DNA from: Pseudomonas baetica
Lineage (GTDB): Bacteria; Pseudomonadota; Gammaproteobacteria; Pseudomonadales; Pseudomonadaceae
Assembly: GCF_019733355.1 (NCBI RefSeq)
Contig: NZ_JAIHLQ010000005.1
Span: forward strand, 202,287 to 266,286
Length of the DNA: 64,000 bases
Direction of reading: 5' to 3'
Positions 19,801 through 28,687 of the stretch are shown here, piece after piece (positions within the stretch are counted from its first letter, which is position 1; each line of letters opens with the position of its first letter). The notes below the pieces were generated by a model, which worked only from the letters and a program-made list of their open reading frames with translations, searched no databases and was not told where the DNA came from. The position numbers and the translations under genes were made by a program.

Positions 19801-20892
19801 TTATTCGGAGGGCACGTATTCTACAACTTCCAGATCGAAACCGGATATCGCATTAAATTTCATGGGTGCCGACATCAAGCGCATTTTGCGCACACCGAGG
19901 TCACGCAGGATCTGCGAACCGGCACCGACGATGCTGTAAGTGGTCGGTTTTTTCACCACAGCCTGATCAGCGGTTTCACGGATGTGCGCCAGCAGCACGT
20001 CACCATCCAGCGGATGACCGAGCAACAGCACCACACCGCTGCCGGCCTCGGCAACCGCCGTCATGGCGGCGCGCAGGCTCCAGCGGCCCGGTTGCTTGAC
20101 CATCAGCAGGTCGCGCAGCGGGTCCATATTGTGTACGCGAACCAGCGTTGGCTCTTCGGCGCAAACAGAGCCCAATGTCAGGGCCATGTGCACGTCGCCT
20201 TCCACCGAATCACGATAGGTCACCAGGTTGAATTGGCCCAGTTCGCTGTCCAGTGGCTGCTCGGCAATCCGCTGAACGGTACGTTCGTGGATCATCCGGT
20301 AGTGAATCAGGTCGGCGATGGTGCCGATCTTGATGTTGTGGTCGGCGGCGAACGCTTCCAGTTCGGTGCGACGGGACATGGTGCCGTCGTCGTTCATCAC
20401 TTCACAGATCACGCCGCTCGGCTCGAAACCGGCCATGCGCGCCAGGTCGCAAGCGGCTTCAGTGTGACCGGCGCGAGCCAGGGTGCCACCGGCCTGAGCC
20501 ATCAGCGGGAAGATGTGGCCCGGGCTCACGATGTCTTCGGCCTTGGCGTCTTTGGCCGCAGCCGCTTGCACGGTGCGCGCACGGTCGGCGGCGGAGATGC
20601 CGGTGGTCACGCCTTCGGCGGCTTCGATCGACACGGTGAACTTGGTACCGAAGCCGGAACCGTTGCGTGGCGCCATCAGTGGCAGCTTCAGCAGCTCGCA
20701 GCGCTCACGGCTCATCGGCATACAGATCAGGCCACGGGCGTGCTTGGCCATGAAATTGATGTGTTCGGCCTTGCAGCATTCGGCGGCCATGATCAGGTCG
20801 CCTTCGTTCTCGCGGTCTTCGTCATCCATGAGGATGACCATCTTGCCTTGGCGGATGTCTTCAACCAGTTCTTCGATGCTATTGAGCGCCAC
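19801..20892 (-). CDS. ribB: 3,4-dihydroxy-2-butanone-4-phosphate synthase with degenerate GTP cyclohydrolase II-like domain (RibBX)
   Basis: Bifunctional-looking protein of 363 residues. The first 200 residues form an intact dihydroxybutanone phosphate synthase with the acidic loop DDEDRENEGDL at 23-33 and HTEAACDLARMAG. The C-terminal 160 residues align with GTP cyclohydrolase II, but the zinc motif CxxGDxxxSxRCDC is replaced by VHNMDPLRDLLMVKQPG, so it should not open GTP. That job is done by the separate RibA at 15606-16223. The start is GTG at 20892 after a GAAGGGGGG ribosome site. Confidence 0.95.
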   Translation of the reverse strand: MALNSIEELVEDIRQGKMVILMDDEDRENEGDLIMAAECCKAEHINFMAKHARGLICMPMSRERCELLKLPLMAPRNGSGFGTKFTVSIEAAEGVTTGISAADRARTVQAAAAKDAKAEDIVSPGHIFPLMAQAGGTLARAGHTEAACDLARMAGFEPSGVICEVMNDDGTMSRRTELEAFAADHNIKIGTIADLIHYRMIHERTVQRIAEQPLDSELGQFNLVTYRDSVEGDVHMALTLGSVCAEEPTLVRVHNMDPLRDLLMVKQPGRWSLRAAMTAVAEAGSGVVLLLGHPLDGDVLLAHIRETADQAVVKKPTTYSIVGAGSQILRDLGVRKMRLMSAPMKFNAISGFDLEVVEYVPSE

Positions 20893-20924
20893 AAGGCACC
20901 CCCCTTCTTTCGAAATTAAGAGCT

Positions 20925-21590
20925 TCAGGATTTGAGGTAGCCGTTTTGGGCCAGAAAGCTTTCAGTGATCGTGCCACCAGCGCTCGGCTCTGCGGCCTTG
21001 TCACCCAACAGCAGGCGCTCCAGATAACGCGCCAGCAAGTCGACTTCCAGGTTCACCCGACGACCTGGCTTGTAAGAAGCCATGATGGTTTCGCTCAGGG
21101 TGTGCGGAATGATCGTCAGCATGAATTCAGCGCCATCGACCGCGTTCACGGTCAGGCTGGTGCCGTCGACGGTGATCGAGCCTTTATGGGCGATGTACTT
21201 GGCCAGTTCCTTCGGCGCGCGGATGCGAAATTCCACGGCGCGGGCATTGTCGGCGCGGGAGACGATTTCGCCGACACCGTCGACGTGACCGCTGACCAAG
21301 TGCCCGCCAAGACGGGTGGTCGGGGTCAGGGCTTTTTCCAGGTTGACCGGGCTGCCGCTTTTCAGGTCATTCATGGCGGTGCAGTCCAGCGTTTCGCGGC
21401 TGACGTCGGCAGCAAAGCCGTCGCCCGGCAGCTCAACGGCGGTCAGGCAGACGCCGTTGACGGCGATGCTGTCGCCGAGCTTGACGTCGCTCAGGTCAAG
21501 CTTGCCGGTTGCGACGTGCACCCGCACATCGCCGCCCTTTGGGGTCAGTGCACAGATGCTGCCGATGGATTCGATGATGCCGGTAAACAT
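20925..21590 (-). CDS. ribC: Riboflavin synthase
   Basis: Enzyme of 221 residues that dismutates two lumazine molecules to riboflavin and the pyrimidine. It shows the internal duplication of the family: MFTGIIESIG at the start with CLTAV and HLVSGHVDG, repeated as GSITVDGTSLTVN and TIIPHTL in the second half. Also named ribE in the Bacillus scheme. Encoded between ribD and ribBX on the same strand. Confidence 0.96.
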   Translation of the reverse strand: MFTGIIESIGSICALTPKGGDVRVHVATGKLDLSDVKLGDSIAVNGVCLTAVELPGDGFAADVSRETLDCTAMNDLKSGSPVNLEKALTPTTRLGGHLVSGHVDGVGEIVSRADNARAVEFRIRAPKELAKYIAHKGSITVDGTSLTVNAVDGAEFMLTIIPHTLSETIMASYKPGRRVNLEVDLLARYLERLLLGDKAAEPSAGGTITESFLAQNGYLKS

Positions 21591-21637
21591 GGGGTTCTCC
21601 TTGAGAACTGGGCCAGCGCTAACGCGATGGCCGGGAA

Positions 21638-22771
21638 TTATACGCTCGCCGCAACGACAGGGATCGCAGTGACTCGCCAGTCATCGCCCACCGCGCGGAT
21701 TTCGCTGATTTTCAGTTCGGGAGCGTCCTTCATATAGCTCAGCGGCCAATCCAAAAGCGGACGCGCCGTAGAACCAAGGAACTTGCCGGCGATGAAAATC
21801 ACGAACTCATCGACCAGACCGAGCTGGGCAAAAGCACCGGCCAGACGCGGGCCGGCCTCGACCAATACTTCGTTGACGCCACGGTTGGCCAGTTCGACCA
21901 GCAGTTGATGCAGATCGACCTGACCGTCATCACCCGGCACGATCAGACATTCCGGGCCGTTGGCGTATTGCTCCTCGACCGCCATGCAGGTGGCGACCAA
22001 AGCAGGGCCGGCCTTGAAGAACGGTGCATCCAGCGGCACGCGCAGGCGCCCGTCGATCAGCACCCGCAGCGGCGGACGGCTCATGGCCTGCGCCGTTTGC
22101 TCGGCATCCAGACCCAGTTCTTCAGCCCGTACGGTCAACCGCGCGCCGTCGGCCAGTACCGTGTCGGCACCGGTCAGCACCACCGCCGCCTGGGCGCGCA
22201 ACCGTTGCACCGCCGAACGCGCCGCCGGGCCGGTGATCCATTGGCTCTCGCCGCTTTCCATCGCCGTGCGGCCGTCCAGACTCATGGCCAGTTTGACTCG
22301 CACGAACGGCAAGCCGTGTTCCATGCGTTTCAGAAAACCTTGATTGAGCCGGCGTGCCTCGCCTTCCAGTACGCCGCTTGCGGTGGCGATCCCGGCATCG
22401 GCCAGACGCTGCAACCCACGACCGGCCACTTGCGGATTGGGATCACGCATCGCCGCGACCACCCGGCCAACGCCAGCATTCACCAGCGCATCGGCGCACG
22501 GCGGTGTACGGCCGTGGTGACTGCACGGCTCCAGCGTGACGTAAGCGGTGGCGCCCCGGGCCAGTTCACCGGCAGCGCGCAAGGCGTGGACTTCAGCGTG
22601 AGGTTCGCCTGCGCGTTCGTGCCAGCCTTCGCCGACAATCTGCCCGTCCCGCACGATCACGCAGCCAACCCGGGGGTTGGGGTGCGTGGTGTAGTGACCT
22701 TTGCGCGCCAGTTCCAGCGCACGGGCCATGAAGTGGGCGTCGAGGATGGCCTGCTCGGCGACGGTGGTCAT
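21638..22771 (-). CDS. ribD: Bifunctional riboflavin deaminase/reductase RibD
   Basis: Protein of 377 residues. The N-terminal zinc deaminase has HAEVHAL at 58-64 and [11 protein letters not shown] at 82-92 (zinc ligands His58, Cys83, Cys92; Glu60 catalytic). The C-terminal domain, from about 145, is the NADPH-dependent ribosyl reductase with [13 protein letters not shown] and [12 protein letters not shown]. It carries out the second and third steps of riboflavin synthesis. The ATG overlaps the nrdR stop (4 bases). Confidence 0.96.
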   Translation of the reverse strand: MTTVAEQAILDAHFMARALELARKGHYTTHPNPRVGCVIVRDGQIVGEGWHERAGEPHAEVHALRAAGELARGATAYVTLEPCSHHGRTPPCADALVNAGVGRVVAAMRDPNPQVAGRGLQRLADAGIATASGVLEGEARRLNQGFLKRMEHGLPFVRVKLAMSLDGRTAMESGESQWITGPAARSAVQRLRAQAAVVLTGADTVLADGARLTVRAEELGLDAEQTAQAMSRPPLRVLIDGRLRVPLDAPFFKAGPALVATCMAVEEQYANGPECLIVPGDDGQVDLHQLLVELANRGVNEVLVEAGPRLAGAFAQLGLVDEFVIFIAGKFLGSTARPLLDWPLSYMKDAPELKISEIRAVGDDWRVTAIPVVAASV

Positions 22772-23232
22772 TCTTTCACCGGTTCGCGGGCGAGACGGTC
22801 GATCTCTTCGCGGAACTCGTTGAGGTCCTGGAAGCGTTTGTAGACCGAGGCGAAACGGATGTAGGCGACTTCATCAAGCTTTTGCAATTCGGCCATCACC
22901 AGTTCGCCGACCACGAGGGATTTGACCTCGCGCTCGCCGGTGGCGCGCAGTTTGTGCTTGATGTGGACCAAAGAGGATTCGAGGCGCTCGACGCTCACCG
23001 GACGTTTCTCCAGGGCGCGTTGCATGCCGGCGCGGAGTTTCTCTTCGTCGAACGGTTGGCGGCTGCCATCGGTTTTGATCAGGCGCGGCAACACCAGTTC
23101 GGCCGTCTCGAATGTCGTGAAACGCTCGCCGCAGGCCAGGCATTCACGCCGGCGGCGCACCTGTTCGCCCTCGGCGACCAGACGCGAGTCGATGACCTTG
23201 GTGTCGTTGGCACCGCAGAAGGGACAGTGCAT
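22768..23232 (-). CDS. nrdR: Transcriptional repressor NrdR
   Basis: ATP/dATP-sensing repressor of ribonucleotide reductase genes, 154 residues. The zinc ribbon has Cys3, Cys6, Cys31 and Cys34 (MHCPFCG and ECLACGERF), followed by the ATP-cone domain with [19 protein letters not shown]. The ATG at 23232 gives the exact family N-terminus; the frame stays open further upstream but without support. First gene of the nrdR-ribD operon, divergent from the lipoprotein gene. Confidence 0.97.
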   Translation of the reverse strand: MHCPFCGANDTKVIDSRLVAEGEQVRRRRECLACGERFTTFETAELVLPRLIKTDGSRQPFDEEKLRAGMQRALEKRPVSVERLESSLVHIKHKLRATGEREVKSLVVGELVMAELQKLDEVAYIRFASVYKRFQDLNEFREEIDRLAREPVKE

Positions 23233-23360
23233 GGTGGCTGGCAACAAAAAAAGGGAGGGCCATGGTAGCGCATCCCCGTGGCAAGACAAGCCATAGGGTT
23301 TGCGGTATACAGACGGGCATGATCGTTTGATCCATGGATTTCATTTTTCCGGAGCTGCCA

Positions 23361-23825
23361 ATGCCGTTACGTCCGCTCGTTTTGCTCAGTCTTTTCAGCC
23401 TGCTGGTGGCCTGCGGCAGCGACGCCCCCAAGCCTCAGCCCCCCACGCCGGGCCCGGCGCCACAACAGGCGCAGAAAAAAGCCAAAGAAGCGGCTGACCT
23501 CGGCCCGTTGCCGGCTTATCAACGGGAACTGAGCGGCACCCTGCAAGGCGTGCCGGCCGGTGCTGAAGTCGAACTGGCGCTGCTGGTGATCGATGAGAAG
23601 GATCGCCCGCAGCAATTGCTCGCCAGTTCCAGCCTGATCGGCAACAACCAGATTCTTCCGTTCCATGTGCGCTTCAACCCCGAGGCTTTCCCGGCCGGGG
23701 CGCGGGTTGAATTGCGTGGCCGCGCCAGCCAGTCCGGTCAGTTGATTTTGCATCTGCCGTCACAAACCATTACCCAGGCGACCACTCAGGCACTGGGCCA
23801 ACTGCAATTTGTCAAAGCACCATGA
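23361..23825 (+). CDS. YbaY-family lipoprotein
   Basis: Lipoprotein of 154 residues. The signal peptide ends in the lipobox LLVAC, with the acylated cysteine at about residue 20, followed by GSDAPK and a Pro/Gln-rich linker. The rest is a YbaY/YscW-like beta-sandwich (SGTLQGVPAGAEVELALLVID, LPFHVRFNPEAF). Gly-Ser after the Cys favours the outer membrane. The ATG at 23361 has a CGGAG site upstream. Its stop overlaps the start of the methyltransferase gene. Confidence 0.85.
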   Translation: MPLRPLVLLSLFSLLVACGSDAPKPQPPTPGPAPQQAQKKAKEAADLGPLPAYQRELSGTLQGVPAGAEVELALLVIDEKDRPQQLLASSSLIGNNQILPFHVRFNPEAFPAGARVELRGRASQSGQLILHLPSQTITQATTQALGQLQFVKAP

Positions 23826-24478
23826 ATGCACCGCTCGACCTGCAACAGGCATTGGGTGAACTGCTCGGCGACGCCAGGCTGAAAGCCTGTGCGTTGCCGG
23901 ACACCGATTTGCAGTTGTGGCTGATCGACGGCGACAACATGGCGCGCGAATTCAGCCAGGAAGAAACCCAACGGATTCTGCACGAGCCGCCGTACTGGAG
24001 TTTTTGCTGGGCCAGCGGCCTGGCGGTGGCGCGTTATCTGGCCGAGTTCCCCGAATGGGTACGCGGCAAACGCGTGCTGGATTTCGGCGCCGGTTCCGGT
24101 ATTGCCGCGATTGCGGCGGTGAAGGCCGGGGCGCTGGAAGTGGTGGCCTGCGATCTCGATCCGCTGGCGATTGCCGCGTGCAGGGCGAATGCCGAACTCA
24201 ATGACGTGCAGATGGGTTATTCGACGGATTTCTTTGCCGAGGCGGATCGCTTTGATCTGATTCTGGTGGCGGATGTGTTGTACGACCGGGCGAATCTGCC
24301 GTTGCTCGATGCGTTTCTCAGCCGTGGCCGCGAAGCGCTGGTGGCGGATTCGCGGGTTCGGGACTTTCGCCATCCGTTGTATGAGCGCATTGAAATGCTG
24401 GAGGCGATGACCTTGCCGGATCTGGCCGAACCTGAGGAATTTCGGCATGTCAGCCTGTACCACGCGCGGCGTGACTAA
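23822..24478 (+). CDS. Class I SAM methyltransferase, ETFB lysine methyltransferase-like
   Basis: Protein of 218 residues with a Rossmann methyltransferase fold: motif I VLDFGAGSG near residues 86-94, acidic CDLDPLA, and the post-II motif DVLYD near 155-159, which is the (D/E)xx(Y/F) signature of the family-16 protein lysine methyltransferases such as METTL20. The preceding PPYWSFCWASG matches that family's N-terminal substrate-side motif. Methylation of electron-transfer flavoprotein beta is therefore a reasonable guess. Coupled to the upstream lipoprotein gene by a four-base overlap. Confidence 0.82.
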   Translation: MNAPLDLQQALGELLGDARLKACALPDTDLQLWLIDGDNMAREFSQEETQRILHEPPYWSFCWASGLAVARYLAEFPEWVRGKRVLDFGAGSGIAAIAAVKAGALEVVACDLDPLAIAACRANAELNDVQMGYSTDFFAEADRFDLILVADVLYDRANLPLLDAFLSRGREALVADSRVRDFRHPLYERIEMLEAMTLPDLAEPEEFRHVSLYHARRD

Positions 24479-24500
24479 AGGCTTCGTCGGAACGCCGCCC

Positions 24501-24570
24501 GGAGCAGGCTCGCTCCCACAGGGTTTTGTGAACGACATCAATCCAGTGTGGGAGCGGGCTTGCTCGCGAA
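24501..24570. repeat. REP doublet, left copy degenerate
   Basis: Right copy (24548-24570) is a perfect GGGAGCGGGCTTGCTCGC element. Left copy (24501-24519) is inverted and decayed (GGAGCAGGCTCGCTCCCAC). Located between the methyltransferase and thioredoxin-like genes. Confidence 0.85.
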
Positions 24571-24670
24571 AGCGCTCTGTCAGGCGACACATCTCTCAAA
24601 CCTGCCCCGCTTCCGGCCACACCCCACCAAGCCTTATAGTTGCCCCATCCACGCTTTTACGAGATCTCCC

Positions 24671-25543
24671 ATGAGTCAGCCAACGCCGTACATCTTCGAC
24701 GCCACGACTGCCGATTTCGATCAGTCGGTGATCGAGGCTTCCTTCAATAAACCCGTGCTGGTGGATTTCTGGGCCGAATGGTGTGCGCCGTGCAAGGCGC
24801 TGATGCCGATGCTGCAAGGCATTGCCGAGAGTTATCAGGGCGCGCTGCTGTTGGCCAAGGTCAATTGCGATATCGAGCAGGACATCGTCGACCGCTTCGG
24901 TATTCGCAGCCTGCCGACCGTGGTGCTGTTCAAGGACGGTCAACCGGTCGACGGTTTTGCCGGTGCACAACCGGAATCCGCCGTACGCGCCTTGCTCGAA
25001 CCCCATGTGCAGATGCCGCCACCTGCCGCAGCCGATCCGTTCGAACAGGCTCAGGCACTGTTCGATGACGGCCGCTTTGCCGATGCCGAAGCGGCGCTGG
25101 TGGTCATGCTCAATGACGACAACACCAACGCCAAGGCCCTGATCCTGTACGCCCGTTGCCTGACCGAACGCGGTGAACTGAGCGAAGCGCAAACGGTGCT
25201 CGACGCGGTCAAGAGCGATGAGCACAAAGCCGCGCTGGCCGGGGCCAAGGCACAGATCAAGTTCCTCGGACTTGCCCGCGACCTGCCCGATGCCGCCGAC
25301 CTGAAAGCACGGCTGGCGAAAGATCCGCAGGACGATGAGGCGGTGTATCAACTGGCGATCCAGCAACTCGCTCGCCAGCAATACGAAGCGGCGCTGGAGG
25401 CGATGCTCAAGCTGTTCATCCGCAACCGCAACTATGGCGAAGGTTTGCCGCACAAGACCTTGCTGCAGGTGTTCGAGTTGTTGGGTAACGATCACCCGCT
25501 GGTGACCGCCTACCGACGCAAAATGTTTGCGGCGCTGTACTAA
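24671..25543 (+). CDS. cnoX: Thioredoxin-domain co-chaperone (CnoX/YbbN type)
   Basis: Protein of 290 residues: an N-terminal thioredoxin domain with active site WCAPCK (Cys38, Cys41), then a TPR-like helical region from about 125 (QAQALFDDGRFADAEAAL and repeats). This is the CnoX/YbbN architecture, a holdase that hands unfolded proteins to GroEL and DnaK under oxidative chlorine stress. Unlike the E. coli protein, which has SxxC, this one keeps CxxC, so redox activity is expected. Start ATG 24671 is preceded by GAGAT. Confidence 0.92.
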   Translation: MSQPTPYIFDATTADFDQSVIEASFNKPVLVDFWAEWCAPCKALMPMLQGIAESYQGALLLAKVNCDIEQDIVDRFGIRSLPTVVLFKDGQPVDGFAGAQPESAVRALLEPHVQMPPPAAADPFEQAQALFDDGRFADAEAALVVMLNDDNTNAKALILYARCLTERGELSEAQTVLDAVKSDEHKAALAGAKAQIKFLGLARDLPDAADLKARLAKDPQDDEAVYQLAIQQLARQQYEAALEAMLKLFIRNRNYGEGLPHKTLLQVFELLGNDHPLVTAYRRKMFAALY

Positions 25544-25547
25544 GCGC

Positions 25548-25904
25548 TCACTCGATCCAGCTGTAGAGCGGCGTATCCCCGCCGCTCGCCACTTTTACGT
25601 CCGAACTGTGCCGCAAGCGCACCAGCAGGCGCTTGCCCGCCGTCGCACTGCCGGTCAGTCCTTCCAACTGATCGAGCAGATCCGGGCCACTGAGTTGCCC
25701 GGCCTTGCGCAACAAATCCTGCGCTACCTGCCACAAGGCATCGTCTTGATTCAACGGTTTCACCGCTGGCGCCGCTGCGCTCTGCGGTTGCGCCGCCTGC
25801 GACTGCCCGCTCATGGCCGAACCGAGCCGCGCCCAGTCGCTGTCATCCAGTTCCACCGTCAAATCCACCGGCACCTCGCCGACGGTTCCGCGTATCCGCA
25901 ACAT
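25548..25904 (-). CDS. Conserved hypothetical protein
   Basis: Protein of 118 residues, no signal peptide and no family I can name. The N-terminal MLRIRGTVGEVPVDLTVELD looks like a small beta-hairpin domain, a Gln/Ala/Pro-rich linker follows (about 34-48), and the C-terminus has DDALWQVAQDLLRKAGQ and a beta-like end with LYSWIE. It is convergent with cnoX and is conserved at this place in P. aeruginosa as far as I recall (PA4062). Confidence 0.75.
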   Translation of the reverse strand: MLRIRGTVGEVPVDLTVELDDSDWARLGSAMSGQSQAAQPQSAAAPAVKPLNQDDALWQVAQDLLRKAGQLSGPDLLDQLEGLTGSATAGKRLLVRLRHSSDVKVASGGDTPLYSWIE

Positions 25905-25990
25905 TGAGTTCGCTCCCGCACTTTTCTGACACGCATGCTCCCACGGGACTTGTGTAACGCCAAGCGCACGGGCAAACTCTGCGCACTTTC

Positions 25991-26008
25991 GTTATAAGAT
26001 TACATAAC
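25991..26008. promoter_or_regulatory. Zur-like operator upstream of zrgA
   Basis: The sequence GTTATAAGATTACATAAC has GTTAT/ATAAC ends in dyad symmetry, and its first 13 bases match the gammaproteobacterial Zur consensus GTTATANTATAAC at all but two positions. It lies 32 bases before the zrgA start codon, where a repressor would block the promoter. Confidence 0.65.
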
Positions 26009-26039
26009 AAACTCTTCACTTTACTTCCCGGAGACCGTC

Positions 26040-26645
26040 ATGCGTCGTCTGCTGCTCGCTTTGCCGTTTGCCCTGTTGCCGTTGGCCATCGCCCATGCGG
26101 CTGATGAGCATGACCACGATCACGATCACGACCATGAGCACGGTAGCCTCGGTGCGCATGAACATGGTGTCGGTCGCCTGAATGCTGCGCTCGACGGGCA
26201 AACACTGGAGCTGGAACTGGAAAGCCCGGCGATGAATCTGGTCGGCTTCGAACACGTTGCCTCCACGGAGGCCGACAAGGCCAAAGTCGCCGCCGCCCGC
26301 GCGCAACTCGAAAAACCGCTGGTGCTGTTCAACCTGCCTGCCGCTGCCGGTTGCAAAGTGGTCAGCCAGGAACTGGAAAGCCCGCTGTTCGGTGACACGC
26401 CACAGGCCGACGATCATGACGACGATGAAGCCGACAAGGGCGGCCACGAACATCACCACGACCACAGCGAAATCCATGCTCACTATCAGTTCAACTGCAC
26501 AGCCCCGGGCGCGTTGAAGACGCTGGATCTGGCGAACATCTTCAACACCTTCCCGGCGACCCAGAAAATTCAGGTACAACTGATCAGCGCCAGCGGCCAG
26601 CAAGGCACTGAAGTAACGGCCAAGGCTGCCGCGCTTAAGTTCTGA
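26040..26645 (+). CDS. zrgA: ZrgA-family zinc-uptake periplasmic protein (DUF2796)
   Basis: Secreted protein of 201 residues with signal peptide MRRLLLALPFALLPLAIAHA and two histidine/aspartate-rich clusters: HDHDHDHDHEH just after cleavage (about 25-35) and HDDDEADKGGHEHHHDH around 128-145. These are zinc-binding loops as in ZrgA of Vibrio. A Zur-like box precedes it, and the next three genes code for an ABC transporter and a DUF3299 protein, the pseudomonad zinc-limitation operon (PA4063-PA4066 in P. aeruginosa). Confidence 0.9.
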   Translation: MRRLLLALPFALLPLAIAHAADEHDHDHDHDHEHGSLGAHEHGVGRLNAALDGQTLELELESPAMNLVGFEHVASTEADKAKVAAARAQLEKPLVLFNLPAAAGCKVVSQELESPLFGDTPQADDHDDDEADKGGHEHHHDHSEIHAHYQFNCTAPGALKTLDLANIFNTFPATQKIQVQLISASGQQGTEVTAKAAALKF

Positions 26646-26698
26646 TTACTGCGAAACTCCCACAAGGGGGTATGTGTTCACTCCATGAAACTGGCGCC

Positions 26699-27409
26699 AT
26701 GACCCAAGCACTCATCGAACTGTCCGACCTGGGCTTCAGTTGGCCCGGCCACCCGCCGCTGCTGGACATCCCGGCGTTTCGCCTGGAACCGGGCGAAACC
26801 CTGTTCCTCGAAGGCCCCAGCGGCAGCGGCAAGACCACCCTGCTTGGCTTGCTCGGCGGGGTACAGAAACCCGATCGCGGCAGCATTCGCCTGCTCGGCC
26901 AGGAGTTGACCGCACTCTCCGCCGGTGCCCGCGATACGTTCCGCGTCGATCACACCGGCTACATCTTCCAGCAGTTCAACTTGCTGCCATTTCTCTCGGT
27001 GCGCGAGAACGTCGAGCTACCCTGCCACTTCTCCAGACTGCGCGCCGAACGGGCCAAACAGCGCCATGGCAGCGTCGATCAAGCCGCCGCCACCCTGCTC
27101 GCCCACCTGGGCCTGAAGGACGAGCGCATCCTCAGCCGTCGCGCCGACTCACTGTCGATCGGCCAGCAACAACGAGTCGCCGCCGCCCGTGCCTTGATCG
27201 GGCAGCCAGAATTGGTGATCGCTGACGAACCGACCTCGGCGCTGGATTACGACGCTCGGGAAAACTTTATCCGCTTGCTGTTCGCCGAATGCCGCGAGGC
27301 CGGTTCGAGCCTGCTGTTTGTCAGTCACGACCAGAGTCTGGCCCCGCTGTTCGACCGTCACCTGTCCCTGGCCGAGCTCAATCGCGCCGCCACGTCTGCC
27401 GAGGTCTGA
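26699..27409 (+). CDS. ABC transporter ATP-binding protein (MacB/LolD-like)
   Basis: ATPase of 236 residues: Walker A GPSGSGKTT at 39-47, Q-loop FQQFNLLPF, signature LSIGQQQR near 155, Walker B LVIADEP and H-loop FVSHD. It pairs with the FtsX-like permease that follows after a one-base gap. The family energises lipoprotein release or efflux across the envelope (mechanotransmission) rather than uptake. ATG 26699 was preferred over 26672, where an AAGGGGG ribosome site would be too close. Confidence 0.9.
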   Translation: MTQALIELSDLGFSWPGHPPLLDIPAFRLEPGETLFLEGPSGSGKTTLLGLLGGVQKPDRGSIRLLGQELTALSAGARDTFRVDHTGYIFQQFNLLPFLSVRENVELPCHFSRLRAERAKQRHGSVDQAAATLLAHLGLKDERILSRRADSLSIGQQQRVAAARALIGQPELVIADEPTSALDYDARENFIRLLFAECREAGSSLLFVSHDQSLAPLFDRHLSLAELNRAATSAEV

Positions 27410-27410
27410 G

Positions 27411-28676
27411 ATGTATCTGTTTCGTCTGGCCATGGCCAGCCTGGCCAACCGCCGCTTTACCGCTTTGCTGACCGCGTTCGCCATCGCCCTGTCGGTCTGC
27501 TTGCTGCTGGCCGTCGAGCGCGTGCGCACCGAGGCCAAAGCCAGTTTCGCCAGCACCATCAGCGGCACCGACTTGATCGTCGGCGCCCGCTCCGGCTCGG
27601 TGAATCTGTTGTTGTACTCGGTGTTCCGCATCGGCAACGCCACCAACAACATCCGTTGGGACAGCTTCGAACACTTCGCCAATAACCCGAAAGTGAAATG
27701 GGCGATCCCCATGTCCCTCGGCGATTCCCATCGCGGTTATCGGGTGATGGGCACCAGCGAAGCATATTTCGAGCATTACCAGTACGGTCGCCGGCAACAC
27801 TTGGAACTCGCGCAGGGGCGCGCCTTCGCCACCGATCCGTTCGAGGTGGTGCTCGGTGCTGAAGTGGCCGATGCCCTGCACTACAAACTCGGCGACAAAC
27901 TGGTGCTGGCCCACGGCGTGGCGGCAATCAGTCTGGTCAAACACGACGACAAACCGTTCACCGTGGTCGGCATTCTCAAACGCACCGGCACCCCGGTGGA
28001 TCGTACGTTGCACATCAGCCTTGGCGGCATGGAGGCCATCCACATCGACTGGCACAACGGCGTGCCGGCGCGGGGCAACGGGCGGATCACTGCCGATCAG
28101 GCGCGCAACATGGACCTGACACCGCAAGCGATCACCGCGTTCATGCTCGGCCTCAACAGCAAGATTTCCACCTTTGCGCTGCAACGCGAGATCAACGAAT
28201 TCCGTGGTGAACCGATGTTGGCGATTCTGCCGGGCGTGGCGTTGCAGGAGTTGTGGAGCCTGATGAGCACCGCTGAAAAAGCACTGTTCGTGGTGTCCCT
28301 GTTCGTGGTGCTGACCGGGTTGATCGGCATGCTCACAGCGATTCTCACCAGCCTCAACGAGCGCCGTCGCGAGATGGCGATTCTGCGTTCGGTCGGTGCG
28401 AGGCCGTGGCACATCGCAAGCCTGCTGGTGCTGGAAGCCTTTGCCTTGGCGTTGGCCGGGGTGATCGCTGGGCTGGCGTTGTTGTACATCGGCATCGCCG
28501 CCGCGCAGGGTTACGTGCAAGCCAATTACGGTTTGTATCTGCCGCTGGCGTGGCCGAGCGAGTATGAATGGACGCTGCTCGGTGGCATTCTGGCGGCCGC
28601 GCTGCTGATGGGCAGCGTGCCGGCCTGGCGCGCGTATCGCCAATCCTTGGCCGATGGCCTGTCGATCCGTTTATGA
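27411..28676 (+). CDS. ABC transporter permease, FtsX/MacB-like
   Basis: Membrane protein of 421 residues with the MacB/FtsX topology: one N-terminal helix (about 18-36, FTALLTAFAIALSVCLLLAV), a large periplasmic domain, then three helices in the last 130 residues (around 288-310, 340-370, 390-412) including the conserved loop LNERRREMAILRSVGARPWHI. Works with the preceding ATPase; association with zinc-limitation genes suggests a role in assembling or clearing zinc-related envelope proteins, which is inference. Confidence 0.9.
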   Translation: MYLFRLAMASLANRRFTALLTAFAIALSVCLLLAVERVRTEAKASFASTISGTDLIVGARSGSVNLLLYSVFRIGNATNNIRWDSFEHFANNPKVKWAIPMSLGDSHRGYRVMGTSEAYFEHYQYGRRQHLELAQGRAFATDPFEVVLGAEVADALHYKLGDKLVLAHGVAAISLVKHDDKPFTVVGILKRTGTPVDRTLHISLGGMEAIHIDWHNGVPARGNGRITADQARNMDLTPQAITAFMLGLNSKISTFALQREINEFRGEPMLAILPGVALQELWSLMSTAEKALFVVSLFVVLTGLIGMLTAILTSLNERRREMAILRSVGARPWHIASLLVLEAFALALAGVIAGLALLYIGIAAAQGYVQANYGLYLPLAWPSEYEWTLLGGILAAALLMGSVPAWRAYRQSLADGLSIRL

Positions 28677-28687
28677 GGATGTTCACC

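Noticed and set aside
16224..23360. FMN riboswitch for the riboflavin genes
   Set aside because: The gaps upstream of ribA, ribBX, ribC and nrdR were read on the coding strand. None has the conserved FMN-aptamer blocks, and most gaps are too short.
25915..25955. Another REP element near the zrgA promoter
   Set aside because: Only short fragments (CGCTCCCGCA, GCTCCCACGG) match; the palindrome is absent.
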